From positions 20,243,001 to 20,307,000 of the forward strand of contig NC_090782.1 in assembly GCF_040054535.1 (NCBI RefSeq): a DNA stretch of 64,000 bases. Direction: 5' to 3'. The notes under the pieces were generated by a model, which did no database searches, had not been told where the DNA came from, and saw nothing but the letters and a program-made list of their open reading frames with translations. Below, piece after piece: positions 12,268 through 25,399 of this stretch. Origin of the DNA: Antennarius striatus (lineage: Eukaryota > Chordata > Actinopteri > Lophiiformes > Antennariidae). Positions within the stretch are counted from its first letter, which is position 1. The number at the start of each line of letters is the position of its first letter. The translations under genes were made by a program, and so were the position numbers.

Positions 12268-12320
12268 CATATTTATAGACACATGTCTACTGCTGCAGTA
12301 GACATGTGTCTATAAATATG
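12268..12320. repeat. 53-bp palindrome (26-bp perfect arms, 1-nt centre)
   Basis: Positions 12268-12293 and 12295-12320 are exact reverse complements around a single T at 12294. The arm core is TATAGACACATGTCTAC. It could extrude as a cruciform or fold as a hairpin if transcribed. It matches no gene. Confidence 0.95.
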
Positions 12321-12377
12321 TCATTTAAACATGTCATCTAATGTAAAGAGACACATTTTGGTTGTGGTCTTTATTCA

Positions 12378-12405
12378 AGTGAGTATTAATAGCTTAATAC
12401 TCACT
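12378..12405. repeat. inverted repeat, 12-bp arms, 4-nt loop
   Basis: AGTGAGTATTAA (12378-12389) pairs exactly with TTAATACTCACT (12394-12405) around TAGC. It lies 57 bp after the 53-bp palindrome. Confidence 0.9.
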
Positions 12406-12693
12406 GTCTAGACTGTGGACTTCATTTTTACCACATATGAGTGATGTTAAATTGTCTAAACATCAAACTTAACAATATGCATAACAATGAGTAAAAACAT
12501 GTTTTGTACAAATACTAGTAAATTTAACATTGTTTCTCTGGGTAAAAAATAAATAAAATAAAATAAAAACACATTGCAAAATAGCATAGGTTTAAAAACA
12601 AATAAATACCTTATAATAACGTAAGAACATTCATGTAAACATTCTAAGCACAGACGGGTACAAATCAAAAATAAATTCATACATTCATCTTGT

Positions 12694-12810
12694 TGAAGAT
12701 GAGATGACCGTAATTGTCTCGTCTTCAGATGCTTACCCGCTTATCCCAGTTTACGCTGGACCCTATCCCAGCTGCTACGGGCAAGAGGCAGGGTACATCC
12801 TGGCTGCATC
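12694..12810 (+). repeat. dispersed repeat copy 1 (teleost-type, hairpin head)
   Basis: A 34-nt imperfect palindrome (12694-12727, around TCTCGTCTTCA) is followed by CCGCTTATCCC, CCTATCCCAGC and TACGGGCAAGAGGCAGGGTA. I recognise this as a motif string that recurs in teleost genomes, but cannot name the family. A second copy with the same parts lies about 840 bp downstream. Confidence 0.7.
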
Positions 12811-13533
12811 TCCAATGCATCATGGGGCCAAAATTGTAAAATGCATTTCTGAAATGTTTTGTATTAAAAAGCTGCAAAGAAACTGCTTTTTCAAGGGAAC
12901 CTCAGGAACCAGTAAAGCAATAGCTTTCTAAAGCTGCATGAAATACTTTTTTTTAGTCATCAAAAATGCTGCAGTACAGGGCTACAGTGTAAAAAGGAAT
13001 ATATTGAGATGATATTAAAACATATTTCTGTTGACTGTTTTTTTGCACTTTTTCTTCGCTTCCAGTATTACTGGATTGAGCAGGACTCACTTGAGTAAAT
13101 GCAAATTTATGCAAAAACATTTGTTTGCAGTTGAACACAACAAACAGCAATAGCGTGAGGCTAATTCTATGATATTCTATGAATTCTGTGAAAAAATAAA
13201 AAACTGTTTCTCCTCATAAGGACTTACAAAAAAAACACAGAATGGCCCTCATGGTAAATATCCAGTTCTAAAGCAAAAGCTACCTTCTATTTGCCTGCAC
13301 CTGTTATTTAAGCAACTGCAATGAAATAATCTCGATACAAAATTTCCCCCAACACAAACAAATATAGACATTTCACACTACTGTGTCAAGTTTTGATGAC
13401 CAATAGATGACCCTGGAGAGTTTTGAGAATGTTTCATCTCTGGTGCTGCTTTATTTATGGAAATCTGAAGAGTAATTCACTCACTCATTAATTCATTCAC
13501 TCATTAATTCATTCATTAATTCATTCATCGTCT

Positions 13534-13622
13534 TGAAGACGAGATGATTGCAATCGTCTCGTCTTCAGCTGCTCATGCTGGAGCCTGTCCCAGCTGGCTA
13601 CGGGCAACAAGCAGGGTACATG
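13534..13622 (+). repeat. dispersed repeat copy 2 (teleost-type, hairpin head)
   Basis: It has the same 34-nt palindromic head as copy 1 (13534-13567), then CTGGAGCCTGTCCCAGC and TACGGGCAACAAGCAGGGTA. It is shorter because the CCGCTTATCCC part is deleted. An ATTCATTCACTC-type tandem run (about 13480-13530) precedes it. Confidence 0.7.
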
Positions 13623-14097
13623 AGTCGCCATTGCAACTTTCATGATCACATTTTAGGAATGACAAAAAAATCAGACTAGGCAATCATGTATTATCCTCTC
13701 CCATATTGAGCAGTCAGTATGGCAGGCCACACATTTTGATTTGTCCAACAGAATCGTGGCTCTACATCAGCCTGGCATCGACATTTCCACCACTTCAAGG
13801 CACAGCTTTATTTTTCCTGCCATATGTTGAGAAACTGGAGCTGTAAGCTGAAGAATAGACTTGCAGCATTGATAGTGGAGCATGATGTCATCTGTTCTTC
13901 ATCACAATCACCAATATAACAGCAAAACTTTTTTAAAACCATTTCTCTATTTGCCAAACCATTACCTTGTCTATTTCCAGTAAACTGACTCCTCATTCCA
14001 GGCCCAACAGCCAAACACACTCATGTTATCAGGACTCACAAAGATCGTGGCCACCCATGATAACACCGACAACTGCTGGAACAATCAGTTTTCACAT

Positions 14098-16851
14098 TCA
14101 GTCATTTCTCGTCCTTGCTGACTGGTTAGCGGTCGCAGGTCGGACCTTGTAAGGCTCAGACGCAGCAGTGGTCTTGTCGGGTCTGGCTTTGGCGGTCTCT
14201 GGACGTGTTTTGGACTCTTTCTTTGGCTGCGGAGGGGTGGCTGGTTCCCAGAGGAAGAACTCATGCAGGAGTGTGTTGACTGCCTCAGGACACTCCATCA
14301 TCACCATGTGACTACCGTCCTCCAGGACCTTCAAGAACGCCATTAGGAGGATCTAACAAGTTGGAAAAAGATTATAGAAATTACATAGCGATAGAAATTT
14401 CTGAATTATGACCAACGTACTTAAAAACAAGAAATTTTGGTTGAATAATGAAAGAAATTTGATATTCAATACTATCAATCTTGTCTTGTTAAAATTTGCA
14501 ATTAGTCTTCAAAAATGGAGCAAATGTCTTGACAATTAACCGCCACACAATCAAATGTCAAGCAGTGAAAAGGTAAACGTGGAATTGTTGGCTTTTCTTT
14601 GAAATTTTGTTTTATGAATAATTCAGAGTGGAGCTGATCCTTTATTTATAACTCCCAAAAATACAAGTTAATAGAAGTATTTGAAACGTCATCTTTGTAA
14701 CTAATGGAATTTCAATGGCATCAAAAATTTAGATTTCTTGGGGGACAATTAGTGACTACAAAACTGCTAACACAAAAACTTACAAAACTTACACAAAACT
14801 TACAAATTACTCTTTTATATTGTCAGACGAGGGAACTTGTGAGCAAATATTTGCTATTTCTACCTCAGCATCACAAAGAAAGAGAGATTGTTTGATTGCT
14901 TGCTCCTCTTTTAGCTCAAAAGCTCCTGAGGGACAACGTCTGTTTTTTGAGCAGCTAAATGCTCCACTGTGTTCACCACACTGCCTCTAACTTTATCTGT
15001 TTTTTTGTTTGGTGTCAAGCAACACAGTGAACAACAGAATCATCACAGCTTTTTTGCAGAAAACGGCTGCCTGCTGCACCTGAATACAACTTTGTTAAAG
15101 TTGTCCACAACAAACACAGGGGAGATCGAAGAAGCCCACTTACCTCTGCCATTCGCTGGTCTTCTTCAATGGGGACAAACCTGTCGTGCATGCCGTGAAC
15201 CAACAGGATGGGCACTGTGAGCTCAGCATGGTAGACCTCGTCCCCCTCAGGCCAGTACTGCCCGCTCATCATGGCGCGGAGTACGAAGGACGAAACGTTG
15301 AAGGCATTGCTGTCTTTGAGCAGCTGCTTCTCCTTGGAGCTCTGGTGGGCAAATCCAGCCCTGTATGGGGCAAATCAGGGCAGATATACCTGAATGACAA
15401 ATGGCTTCAAAATGCTTTTAAAACTTCCTTTCTTTTTGTCCTGTTGGGGGTCGCCACAGCGTGTCAACCTTCTTCCATTTCGTTTTCCACAGGTCAGACA
15501 GCTGGTTAGTCTTTTGAAGCAATGGATTTGTCTGGTTCAAGTTTAATTTTATATTTTATGCGGCACAATAAAAGCAGGCACAGTAAAAAAAATGAAGGAA
15601 CCAAGCACTCAGCCCTGTGGTACCCCATACATTTATACATAAGACAAAATAATGTAGTGCAATAAATTAAAGCATACATGATATATAATATCTGTTTCAG
15701 TGTTATGTTTCGTTTATGCTATCGTTGTGTCGCCACCCGCCTTACTTGAGAAAGCTCCATGTCAGCAGCGGGGAGAGGCAGTGCAGCACACAGGTAGGCA
15801 GGTTGAAGATGGAGCAGAGGCTGGGCTCCAGAGCCGTGGGACCCCCTCCGTTGATCATCACCATCTTGTGGATCTGTTCCGGGTATTCGTGGGCCAGGAA
15901 GGTACAGAACGACACGCTGGACAAGACAGAGCAGACGACGTACTGCAAGGCATGCTCAAAACAGGAATGTGTTTTAGAGTGGAAATTGGCCATTTATTAG
16001 AGAACTATTTTACTATATTGACAACTGAGATGCTATAATTGATCTTAAATTTACCCATAAGAATGTCCAATGAGGATGTTCCTCTTGCGTGCGTATCTCT
16101 TAAAGATGAGTCTCATATCCTCAGCCAAGGCGTAAAACGTGTACGCAGCAGCGATCTGTGGCGCGGAGCTGGAACCGTGACCTGCCAGGTCTGCAGCGAT
16201 CACCTCATAGCCCTGCTTGGAAAAGAAATCCAACTGGCTTCCCCAGATATCCAGCGAGCCTCCCACTCCGTGGATGAAGAAAAGCGCCACGTCTGGATGC
16301 GTCCCTTTACAGGCTGATATCTTCCTCTCGCAGTCGATCACCACAGTGCGCTTTGGTTTCCACTTGTGCTTCCTGGCTTGCTGCACCTGATCGGCTTGAG
16401 GAGCCGCAGCAGCATCTCCTCCTGCTCCTCTTTCACGTGTCCCATCTTTTCCAGCTGTAGGATACTCTGACTTGGTCTCAGGTAGGCTGACGGGCGGTGA
16501 GGAGTTTCCACAGTCTGTCATTTCAACCTCCACAGTACTGTTTGGTTCTGTGTTCCCATTTTGGCAGCTTTTCAGCTCAGCACTCGCCCTTTCGCCCAAG
16601 TTCTCAATAAAAAGCTGTCCATTACGATACACGGTGATCTTTCGTTTGCAGCTGACACTCCCGCCCACCCCGGTGGGTTCCTCCACCATGGGCCGGTCAG
16701 GAATGATATGTCGAACCCGCAGGACACGACCCGGCTTCACCTCCACAAACTCGTAGCCATCGGCTGATTCTGATGTCTCCACAGGAACCACGATGTTTGT
16801 AGACCTTGAGCACAGGCAGCACAGGAGACCCTCCATAAAGGTGGTCAGCAT
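14098..16851 (-). CDS. abhd8: abhd8, alpha/beta-hydrolase domain-containing protein 8
   Basis: Coding exons on the - strand: 16851-16055, 15916-15746, 15360-15144 and 14352-14098 (stop TGA at 14098-14100), 1440 nt for 479 residues. Residues 1-90 match vertebrate ABHD8 ([36 protein letters not shown]). The hydrolase core follows: oxyanion motif HGVGG (194-198), nucleophile elbow GHSYG with Ser264, acid Asp382 in HGMHD and His410 in GSHMV, a complete triad. The GHSYG codons are split by the 16055/15916 junction. A splice acceptor 10 bp upstream of the ATG (exon edge 16861) shows that the 5' UTR continues in an upstream exon. The protein is about 40 residues longer than human ABHD8, through a low-complexity linker near 120-170 and a Lys/Pro/Thr-rich C-terminus. 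Substrate is not known to me. The call as abhd8 rather than an a/b paralog cannot be refined from one window. Confidence 0.96.
15405..15500. repeat. probable dispersed repeat fragment in an abhd8 intron
   Basis: The segment contains TGGGGGTCGCCACAGCG, a string I recognise as common in teleost repeats, followed by a pyrimidine-rich stretch. It lies just upstream (in - strand sense) of abhd8 exon 3. No borders are visible. Confidence 0.4.
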
Positions 16852-16861
16852 GGCCGCCAGT

Positions 16862-19800
16862 CTGCAGGGAATACATTCGTACTTGTTAAGACATTATATC
16901 TTCATTTTAATTCCTCTATAAGTAAACTGGTGAGATTTTATATCCAGTTTGCTAACAAAGATGTAGGTTTTTGTGTTCCTAAAAAATAATAACTTATATG
17001 AACATGAGTTATGAGCCTCCATCCCTGGATTACTTTATCATTTTTAAGAAACATGACATTCAATTCTTATTTTAACTTCAAAGCGACTTTAAATCTGTAT
17101 GTCGAACGGACAGTTCAGCCCACTACTGCATGCAGGTAAACATGATATTGTGCATTTACAAGCATCAAACTCAAACCCTTGGGATTTTCTGTCAGACTTT
17201 ATTGAGCAACGTCTTCCTTCAAGCACAGACTTTGGGGGTATTAATAGACGGGTACGGTAATAGCTCCCTGGGTTAAAGCTGCCCACCATGTGATCACTCT
17301 GCTGCAGCACAACCAGCCATACCTCCAGTCAAAACAACAGAACAACTAGCAGCTCTAAAATGGCACATGTATGACGTGTGGTTGAGTTACTATACTTCAT
17401 ATGTGATATGAAAGAATAAAGGAGTTAGATTATTGTCTTGGTATAATAACAAACACTTTGACATACCAAGATTCAGCAAAATATAATCCATGGAATTCAG
17501 ACACTGATAATGTGTAGCAATGGTAAATGTTAACAACAAAAGGTAAAGAAAATATTTACTTTACGACCGCCTGAAACCAAATGATTTCTCCTGCTGATTT
17601 TGTTAATCTGTCAACAACTTACCATCAGAGGAGAATGAATGAGTTACATTGGTTTCAAATGCACGACAGCTACAGTTTATGTTGTGAGGTTTTAGTTGAT
17701 TACCAACCTTGGTGACCGCAGCCAAGTAAGGTTTACATGTCTCTCTGTTGGTGACATGATCCTACTTTCCTGTTGCTCCCCTCCCAGCTAAAGGGGATTA
17801 CACAACACAATCTGTCCATCTAGTCCCTGGACTAACACCGAGTCGCTGTACGGCAGCAGTTTTGCTCTCTGTTGAGTTTTTTTTTGCATCATTTTCTAAG
17901 CAGCACTTCCGACCCAATGGTTACTGCTGCTCATCTGGTGACAAAGACCCAATGAGGTGCAGCATTCCTGTGCTGCTGGGTATTCTAATGCCCTTTGGCT
18001 TACACTTCCACATGCTTTACCTGAACACTAGTGATTTGCTGTGTGTGTGATCTGACTGGAGAAGGCTGAGCAGGCCATTTTTATATCACCAAGGGCAATT
18101 TAATTACCCCTTATACCATTCCAGCATCAAAAAGCACATATAATCTTGGCTCCAGGTGTGAGCTGTGAGATGCTATTGTTTTTGTCCATTGTCCGTTTGG
18201 TGCCATTCTTTTTCTAAGTGTGTATTTGTAAGAAAGTGCCATCACAAAAGTGTAGATATGTAATTAACTTCTCTGGAGTAAAGCAATTCACATGTCCTAC
18301 CTTTTTCTGACAGAGAAAAAGATGATCAAGAATAGTAATGAAATGTTTTCACCTGTCTCTGAGGCTGTAGGACAGCTTTATAATCAAGGTAGGGTATTTA
18401 GAATCAGATTCAGTGTCACTTCTATATCGTAATTATTTCAGTTTACTGTAAAGCACAACTGTTATCTCATGTTGATGGTGGTGGTTAGGCCTCAGCATTA
18501 GGAAAAGTATGTGGTGATGCACTGGGGACGCCTCAGACAGGATGTTACCTGAGCTATTTCAGTTCTATTTATACATCCTGATATCACTGCTGCTGTTCTC
18601 ACCAGACCCTTAGGAAAATGAAAAGAACTTCAGAATTTCATCAGTGCCACCACTGGTTCCTCTGTCAGTCACCAGAAGCACCCAAAGGTAATCACCATGA
18701 TATTGAGCAAATAATGAATGCAGTGAGGGCTGCTTTTCCACTATATGCACCACAATTATGAAGCCGATTCCAAGACTGAAACAATCACCCAACGGTCCCA
18801 GGACTGTTTAATGTGATGGTTCAAATCAAACCAGATCTCATGCAGAGAAAGTACGTCAATGAAATTCTGGTGCCTTGTTTTACAACTCTGCCTCCTTGTC
18901 CTTAACGTCCTCCATTTGGACATTTTAGAGCATGAAGATGCACAGGGTGGTGTGGATTCCTCTTGTAGTCACTGCTATAAGTGGCCTCTATTGTTGCAGA
19001 CACTCCAGGAGGCTGTTATATAACAATCCACGCAGGTCAGACACAATCAAAGCGGGACCACGACAAGAAAAGAGCAGAGACTGTGATGGGGATTAAAACC
19101 CGAACCTCTCCTGATAAAATACGTCACCGAACAATGAATCCTGATCCAATCACTTATTGAATTTCATGATTTATTTCAATAGCGCTTGGTATGATGAAAT
19201 ATGGACATCAGCATGGAGTGAATGAGAAATAACTTTTAATGACATAAACCAATTAAACAACATTTCCAATTAATTTATTAGAAGCAACGTGTCGTTTTAA
19301 AGAGTTCAGAGCCGTATGAAAGTTATTCAGACATCAATAACTTAGATTCCGTTTTTAAATTGGACGGCTGGCCTGTGGGACCAGAGACAAGCTTGTTGAC
19401 ATGTCCCATCATTTGATCAGTTTGAGCGACGACAAAATAAAATATAAGATTTTTTTTTCATACACGGAACATTTACTGCTGATTCCGTACTGAAATGAAT
19501 TTGTTTCTGATGTTGGTTTAACTCGTGTTTTACCTGCTGTTGTGTTCACTGATCATAACAGACTTTACAGTAAACCTAAATGAATAGGTCGTCAAGCGAA
19601 ACTTTCCCCTCTGTAGTCTAATCTGTTCCTAATGACATTTATTTAATTTCAAAACATTCAGCAGCCTGATCAGTTACGACAACTGTTAAGATATTTACAG
19701 GGATCAATCATTTTCTTGTGTGTTAACACTAAAAAGCATCATAAATAACAGCAAGACAAATTTAAAAAAGTAAATAGATGTTACCTTTATATGAAAATTC

Positions 19801-21500
19801 CTCTCGAGATATGATCAAATTGTTGTGATTTTCTTACGAGACATGGAGGAAGTAGGAGCGCTATAATCTGTTGCAGTCAATCCAATAATCTAATTTATGT
19901 GGATCCCGCTGCCCTGCAGGTAGGCTACACATGGCGGACAACTCCAGCCTACTGACAGCATCTTTCTGCGGTTCACGGATGGACTTCATGGTCCATGATG
20001 GAGTATCGGACAGAGACGCGCCTGAGCGCAGGTGAGCGTCCATCAGATGCCCGTGACAATCCAGGGTCGGGTCGTGGACGTGAAGAGCTGCGTCCTGCTG
20101 TTCTGTGACGCAACAGACGTCTAATATGTCATTAAAATAAAAAGACTGATTTAAAATGCATTCAGTGGTTGCAGGATTGTTTATTACCCAACTTGAATTC
20201 ACTTCGTTTTTAACCTGCCAGTCGCGATTTACGTGAAAAGTGACGCTCAGGACGCGCGTCTTTTTTTTGATACACTGAATGTGTCATGGTTGTGTTATTG
20301 CATCAAGATTTTTTTTTTTTAAAAGGTAGAGTCGTTATAAATTAACCACACATAAGAAAGCATTCAGAAATTAAAACCAAGATACTTTGGAAATAATAAA
20401 TAAATAAAATCTCTTGAAATTCGAGTTTTCCTTTGTTTTTCTCGATCTCTGGTGCCCCTTGTGGTGATATTGCTCACATTATATCAAAATTTTAGTTTGA
20501 AATCACAAAAGTATCAATTTCGACTGTTAAAGTAAAAATGATTAATAACACTATTTCTTGGATTAATCTATATTTAAATATACAATACATTGATCGCCAA
20601 AACAGCAATGAAATTATACATTCCAAATATACATGACAGTTCTGGGATATTATGAATAACTGTGATGAATGAATAAGAAACAATTTCCCTTTGGGATTAT
20701 TGAAGTATTCATTCATTCATTTAACAGATATTTTGTTGAATTTTCATAACCATCAAGACAGGTGTTACATTAAAGACTTCAATAATAAATAAAAAAAACA
20801 GAAGAGATTAAATAAAAAGAACAAAGTTGTTTCACATTTAACAGCTAAAAGTTTTTAATCTACGTTATTTTTATGCTGACTTTATTTTATGTAGGTGAGA
20901 CGTGATGTTGTAGAACTCAACCTCCGTTTAAACGTTATTAGATTTTTTAAAAAAACATTAAAAAGAAAGCGGAATGCTTCCTTTTCTAAACTGTGGTTTG
21001 GGGCCATCACAACTCTTCTGGCTCTCAGAATGTAATGTGAGCAAGTATAGTGTAATAATGAATTAATTTAGAGTTAGTCGTATTTAGTGTCTGTAAGGGA
21101 TGTAGCAACACTGAAGTCTCGAATCGTCTGGCCTCCATCAAGGTCATAACCACACAGAGGACGTTGTGTTATCCTATCTGTTAAATTGTAGTTGATCTTG
21201 TTATTGTGTGACGCTTTTTAAATTCTGAGGAATGTTTGTGTTTCTTAAGTTTCATCGATTAACCAAATAAATGAAATACCTCAAACCGATCTTAAAACAA
21301 CCAAACTTGATCGGTCTATCCTGATGGATTTCCTGTGGGTTTTGGTTTTAAGTTAACGATTTTTGTAAATCTGCGTGTCACAGAAAAAACACTGGAGAAC
21401 ACACACCTCATGGAAGTAGGGGATGTTTCTTTTACAAAACTCGCCATGTGAGAAATCAATTCTCAAAGTTGAAGGGAGGGGTTAAAAATGTTCTGTCTAA
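16862..21500. other. abhd8/dda1 head-to-head intergenic region
   Basis: No coding exon is seen in 4.6 kb. It should contain the upstream non-coding exon(s) of abhd8. Two - strand donor candidates are visible: GTAAGT at 17622-17617, the better consensus, and GTAACA at 19784-19779. Neither is proven. No mrpl34-like reading frame was found, although MRPL34 lies between these genes in human. The 113-residue - strand frame at 19861-20202 resembles nothing I know. Confidence 0.6.
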
Positions 21501-21527
21501 TGATTCGCTCTCAGGGCAAACTGCGAC

Positions 21528-21552
21528 CACGTGGGTACAAACGTAGACCAAT
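21528..21552 (+). promoter_or_regulatory. candidate dda1 promoter elements: E-box CACGTG and CCAAT box
   Basis: CACGTG (21528-21533) and CCAAT (21548-21552) lie 20 bp apart, about 360 bp upstream of the dda1 ATG, in the most CpG-rich part of this interval. No TATA box is evident. This fits a housekeeping promoter. The transcription start is not determined. Confidence 0.45.
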
Positions 21553-21908
21553 GAGCGCTTTTGGAGGCGTGGCCACGAATCCGTTGTGTCCTCCCAGCCG
21601 TCATGCTAGCTGGAGAAGAAGTCTCCTCTAACTAGCTTCGTAACATTCCGGTACGACTTGGGTGATTTTATTCTCCCGAATATAGTATTTTTAATGAAAA
21701 TTTGGATATATAATGGAAACAACAAGTTGTGTCTGAATATATTTGTTCATCGCCCGTTGGACACGATAGGAGCGTTATCTCGGATAACTAGCTGATAAGC
21801 TAGCGCGGCTAACACGCATTCTCACTGCCTTTCATCACCACCACAACAACAGACACCGAGCAGAATCACAAGTCGGTGTTTTGACGTTGGTGAATTCCTT
21901 ACATCATC

Positions 21909-23340
<1,432 letters not shown>

Positions 23341-24760
23341 GAGTATGTGTGTGAGAGTGTGTGTTTGTGCTTGCCTCTACAGGATATAGTCATCATAAAA
23401 TAATAGAAACAGAAGTTAATCCCGTCCAAATTAAGACATCTGGCAATTCTGCTCGATGGCACATCAGGATAACGTCCCAGCAAACGTTTTACTATGGAAA
23501 CAGAGTTGTTGTTTTTTTGTAAAAGTTGGGCATTGAATATTTGTCACTCAAAAAAAATCTCAAAGTTACTACCTGAACAGAGCTGTTGTCATTGAGGAAA
23601 CTTCCCATTTATGTTGGCTATTCCCTGTGTGGTGTAGTAAATGTGTGGCTGAATGTTTTTGAGCTGTGTTTATTATTTGTTGTTCTGTATTGTGTGTGAG
23701 GTGAATGATTAGTTGAGAAAATGTCAGATTATATTTAAGATCTGACATGGACTTTACACTTAAAAACAGTCTCATAACTGGTACATGACTTGAGTAGCTT
23801 TCTGACACCTGGAGGGACTGTCGTGATTTGTGCAAAAAGATAGCATATTGTTACTGTTTTAATTTTGTTTATATATGGCGATGAGCTTCCTTCTAGCCAC
23901 AGTGCCCGCCCTCTCAGTTTCACCTCTAGGCAACCACACGGGGGCACGGCAACGTTTATCCACACTGTTTGAATAAATAGAATACAGAATCCACTGTGAG
24001 GAACAGCACATAGTAGAAGCAACTCTTCCAGAATACCCTTAGATGTGTATTTATTGTAAATATACATATTGTTCTGGAGTTTATGCTCATTGGATAAATG
24101 TTGTGTTGGTGTTTCTGAGAACTATTTTTTACACCTAGCAACACCTGACTAAGCAAGGCTGGTACAAATGACATTTTCTCCCTGTCCTAGATGTTCTTTT
24201 AACAAAGGATCTGAAAGAACAAAACCATTTGACCATAATGTTGGATTTTCAGTGTCACATGGTAACAGCATGGATAGATATGGATATGTCTGGAGAAAGA
24301 ATAGTAGTGTGTACATAATTGACAGAAATGCAATTCGTTTGTTAAATGGAATTTCTTTGTGTCTGCCTTTTTGTGAAACATTACATACCCTTGGAAACGA
24401 TAGATGACCTTGTGGAAGAGCTGTGAGGTCAGTGAATGTTACCTCGCCTTGCATGTTGATGGCTGGGTGTTATGTTCCTAGAGAAGTGGTGTAGTGTCAT
24501 CTTGTGTGACTGGAAGGTATGAAATCCAAAGGCCTTACAAATGCCGCGGTAGATCGGACCCCTTTGCCCAGGGTAGGTACAGAATTGAGAGCTGGCTTAG
24601 GTGAACATGGGGGTTTAAATACGCTATATTTTTAGCCATAGAATGCACAATAAGCATGCACAGTTAAGTGCAGTTGCCATCCTGCCTTGTTCCTGAAATT
24701 CAGTTTGTATTGGTATCCTATACTGTACAACACTGAATAAAGCTTTTCTTAAAATGATCT
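23341..24760 (+). other. dda1: probable dda1 3' UTR with poly(A) signal near 24736
   Basis: This non-coding stretch follows the dda1 stop without an obvious repeat. AATAAA occurs at 24736-24741 (CTGAATAAAGC context), and further AATAAA motifs follow near 24998 and 25361. Human DDA1 also has a long 3' UTR, so an end near 24760 or 25020 is plausible. This is inferred, not proven. Confidence 0.5.
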
Positions 24761-25399
24761 TATCACTGCCCAGCAGAGTCACATCGAAGCCTCCTTTCGT
24801 TTCTGTACGTTTTTGTTTTTTTTGTTTTTTTCAAATAATGCTGCAGTGTGTGTTGAAAGTGCTCGACTGTAAATAGTAAGTTTCTGAAGCGTAAAATCAC
24901 TTTGCTTCCGCTCAGATAGATCGTCTACCACAAGCTAGGCCTCGCTTCATCTGGTGTGGTAGGTTGTATAGTACATGTTCTTTTTAGCTTCACTGGAATA
25001 AACTGCATTTAAACTGAGTATTTCCAAGTGTCACCATGTCATGATTTTTTTTACTGATTGCCATGAGGAGATTCTGATGTCTGTCATTGAAATTTACATT
25101 GGGAAGCGAGTAAAATTACAGTATCTGCTTCATACAAGACAAACTAGCTTACTTTCATGTCTGTTCAGACTTACAGTAAAGACTTGTCATCACCTGGAAA
25201 TCAATATCACCGATCACCAATGAGCTTGTGGTACACTATTGATCTATGTCTGCCAATGTGTGGGTTCATCGAGAGGAACAAAAACTTCATTCCTTTGCAT
25301 AATTAGACTAAAAGTTATTTCCATGTTGAGACAGATTTTTTTTCGTGCAAAGCAGTCATGGATAATAAAACGAGATGCAACAAAAGAAAAACTGACTTG

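Larger units (their letters stand above)
11245..14097. other. ptprc/abhd8 tail-to-tail intergenic region
   Basis: No coding exon is seen in these 2.85 kb. The left part is AT-rich ptprc 3' UTR and flank. It contains a 53-bp palindrome (12268-12320), a 12-bp-arm hairpin (12378-12405) and two copies of a dispersed repeat (12694-12810 and 13534-13622). The right part should hold the abhd8 3' UTR; TTTATT at 13807-13812 is AATAAA on the - strand, about 285 bp after the abhd8 stop. Confidence 0.8.

Noticed and set aside
15186..16756. Several + strand open frames opposite abhd8
   Set aside because: They are antisense shadows of the recognised abhd8 exons and match no protein family.
19095..19120. 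Possible tRNA or SINE B-box-like text (GGGATTAAAACCCGAACC)
   Set aside because: No matching A box, no foldable acceptor or anticodon arms. Treated as chance similarity.
19861..20202. 113-residue - strand frame between abhd8 and dda1
   Set aside because: No recognisable domain. It may overlap an abhd8 5' UTR exon, but that is not supported well enough to call a gene.
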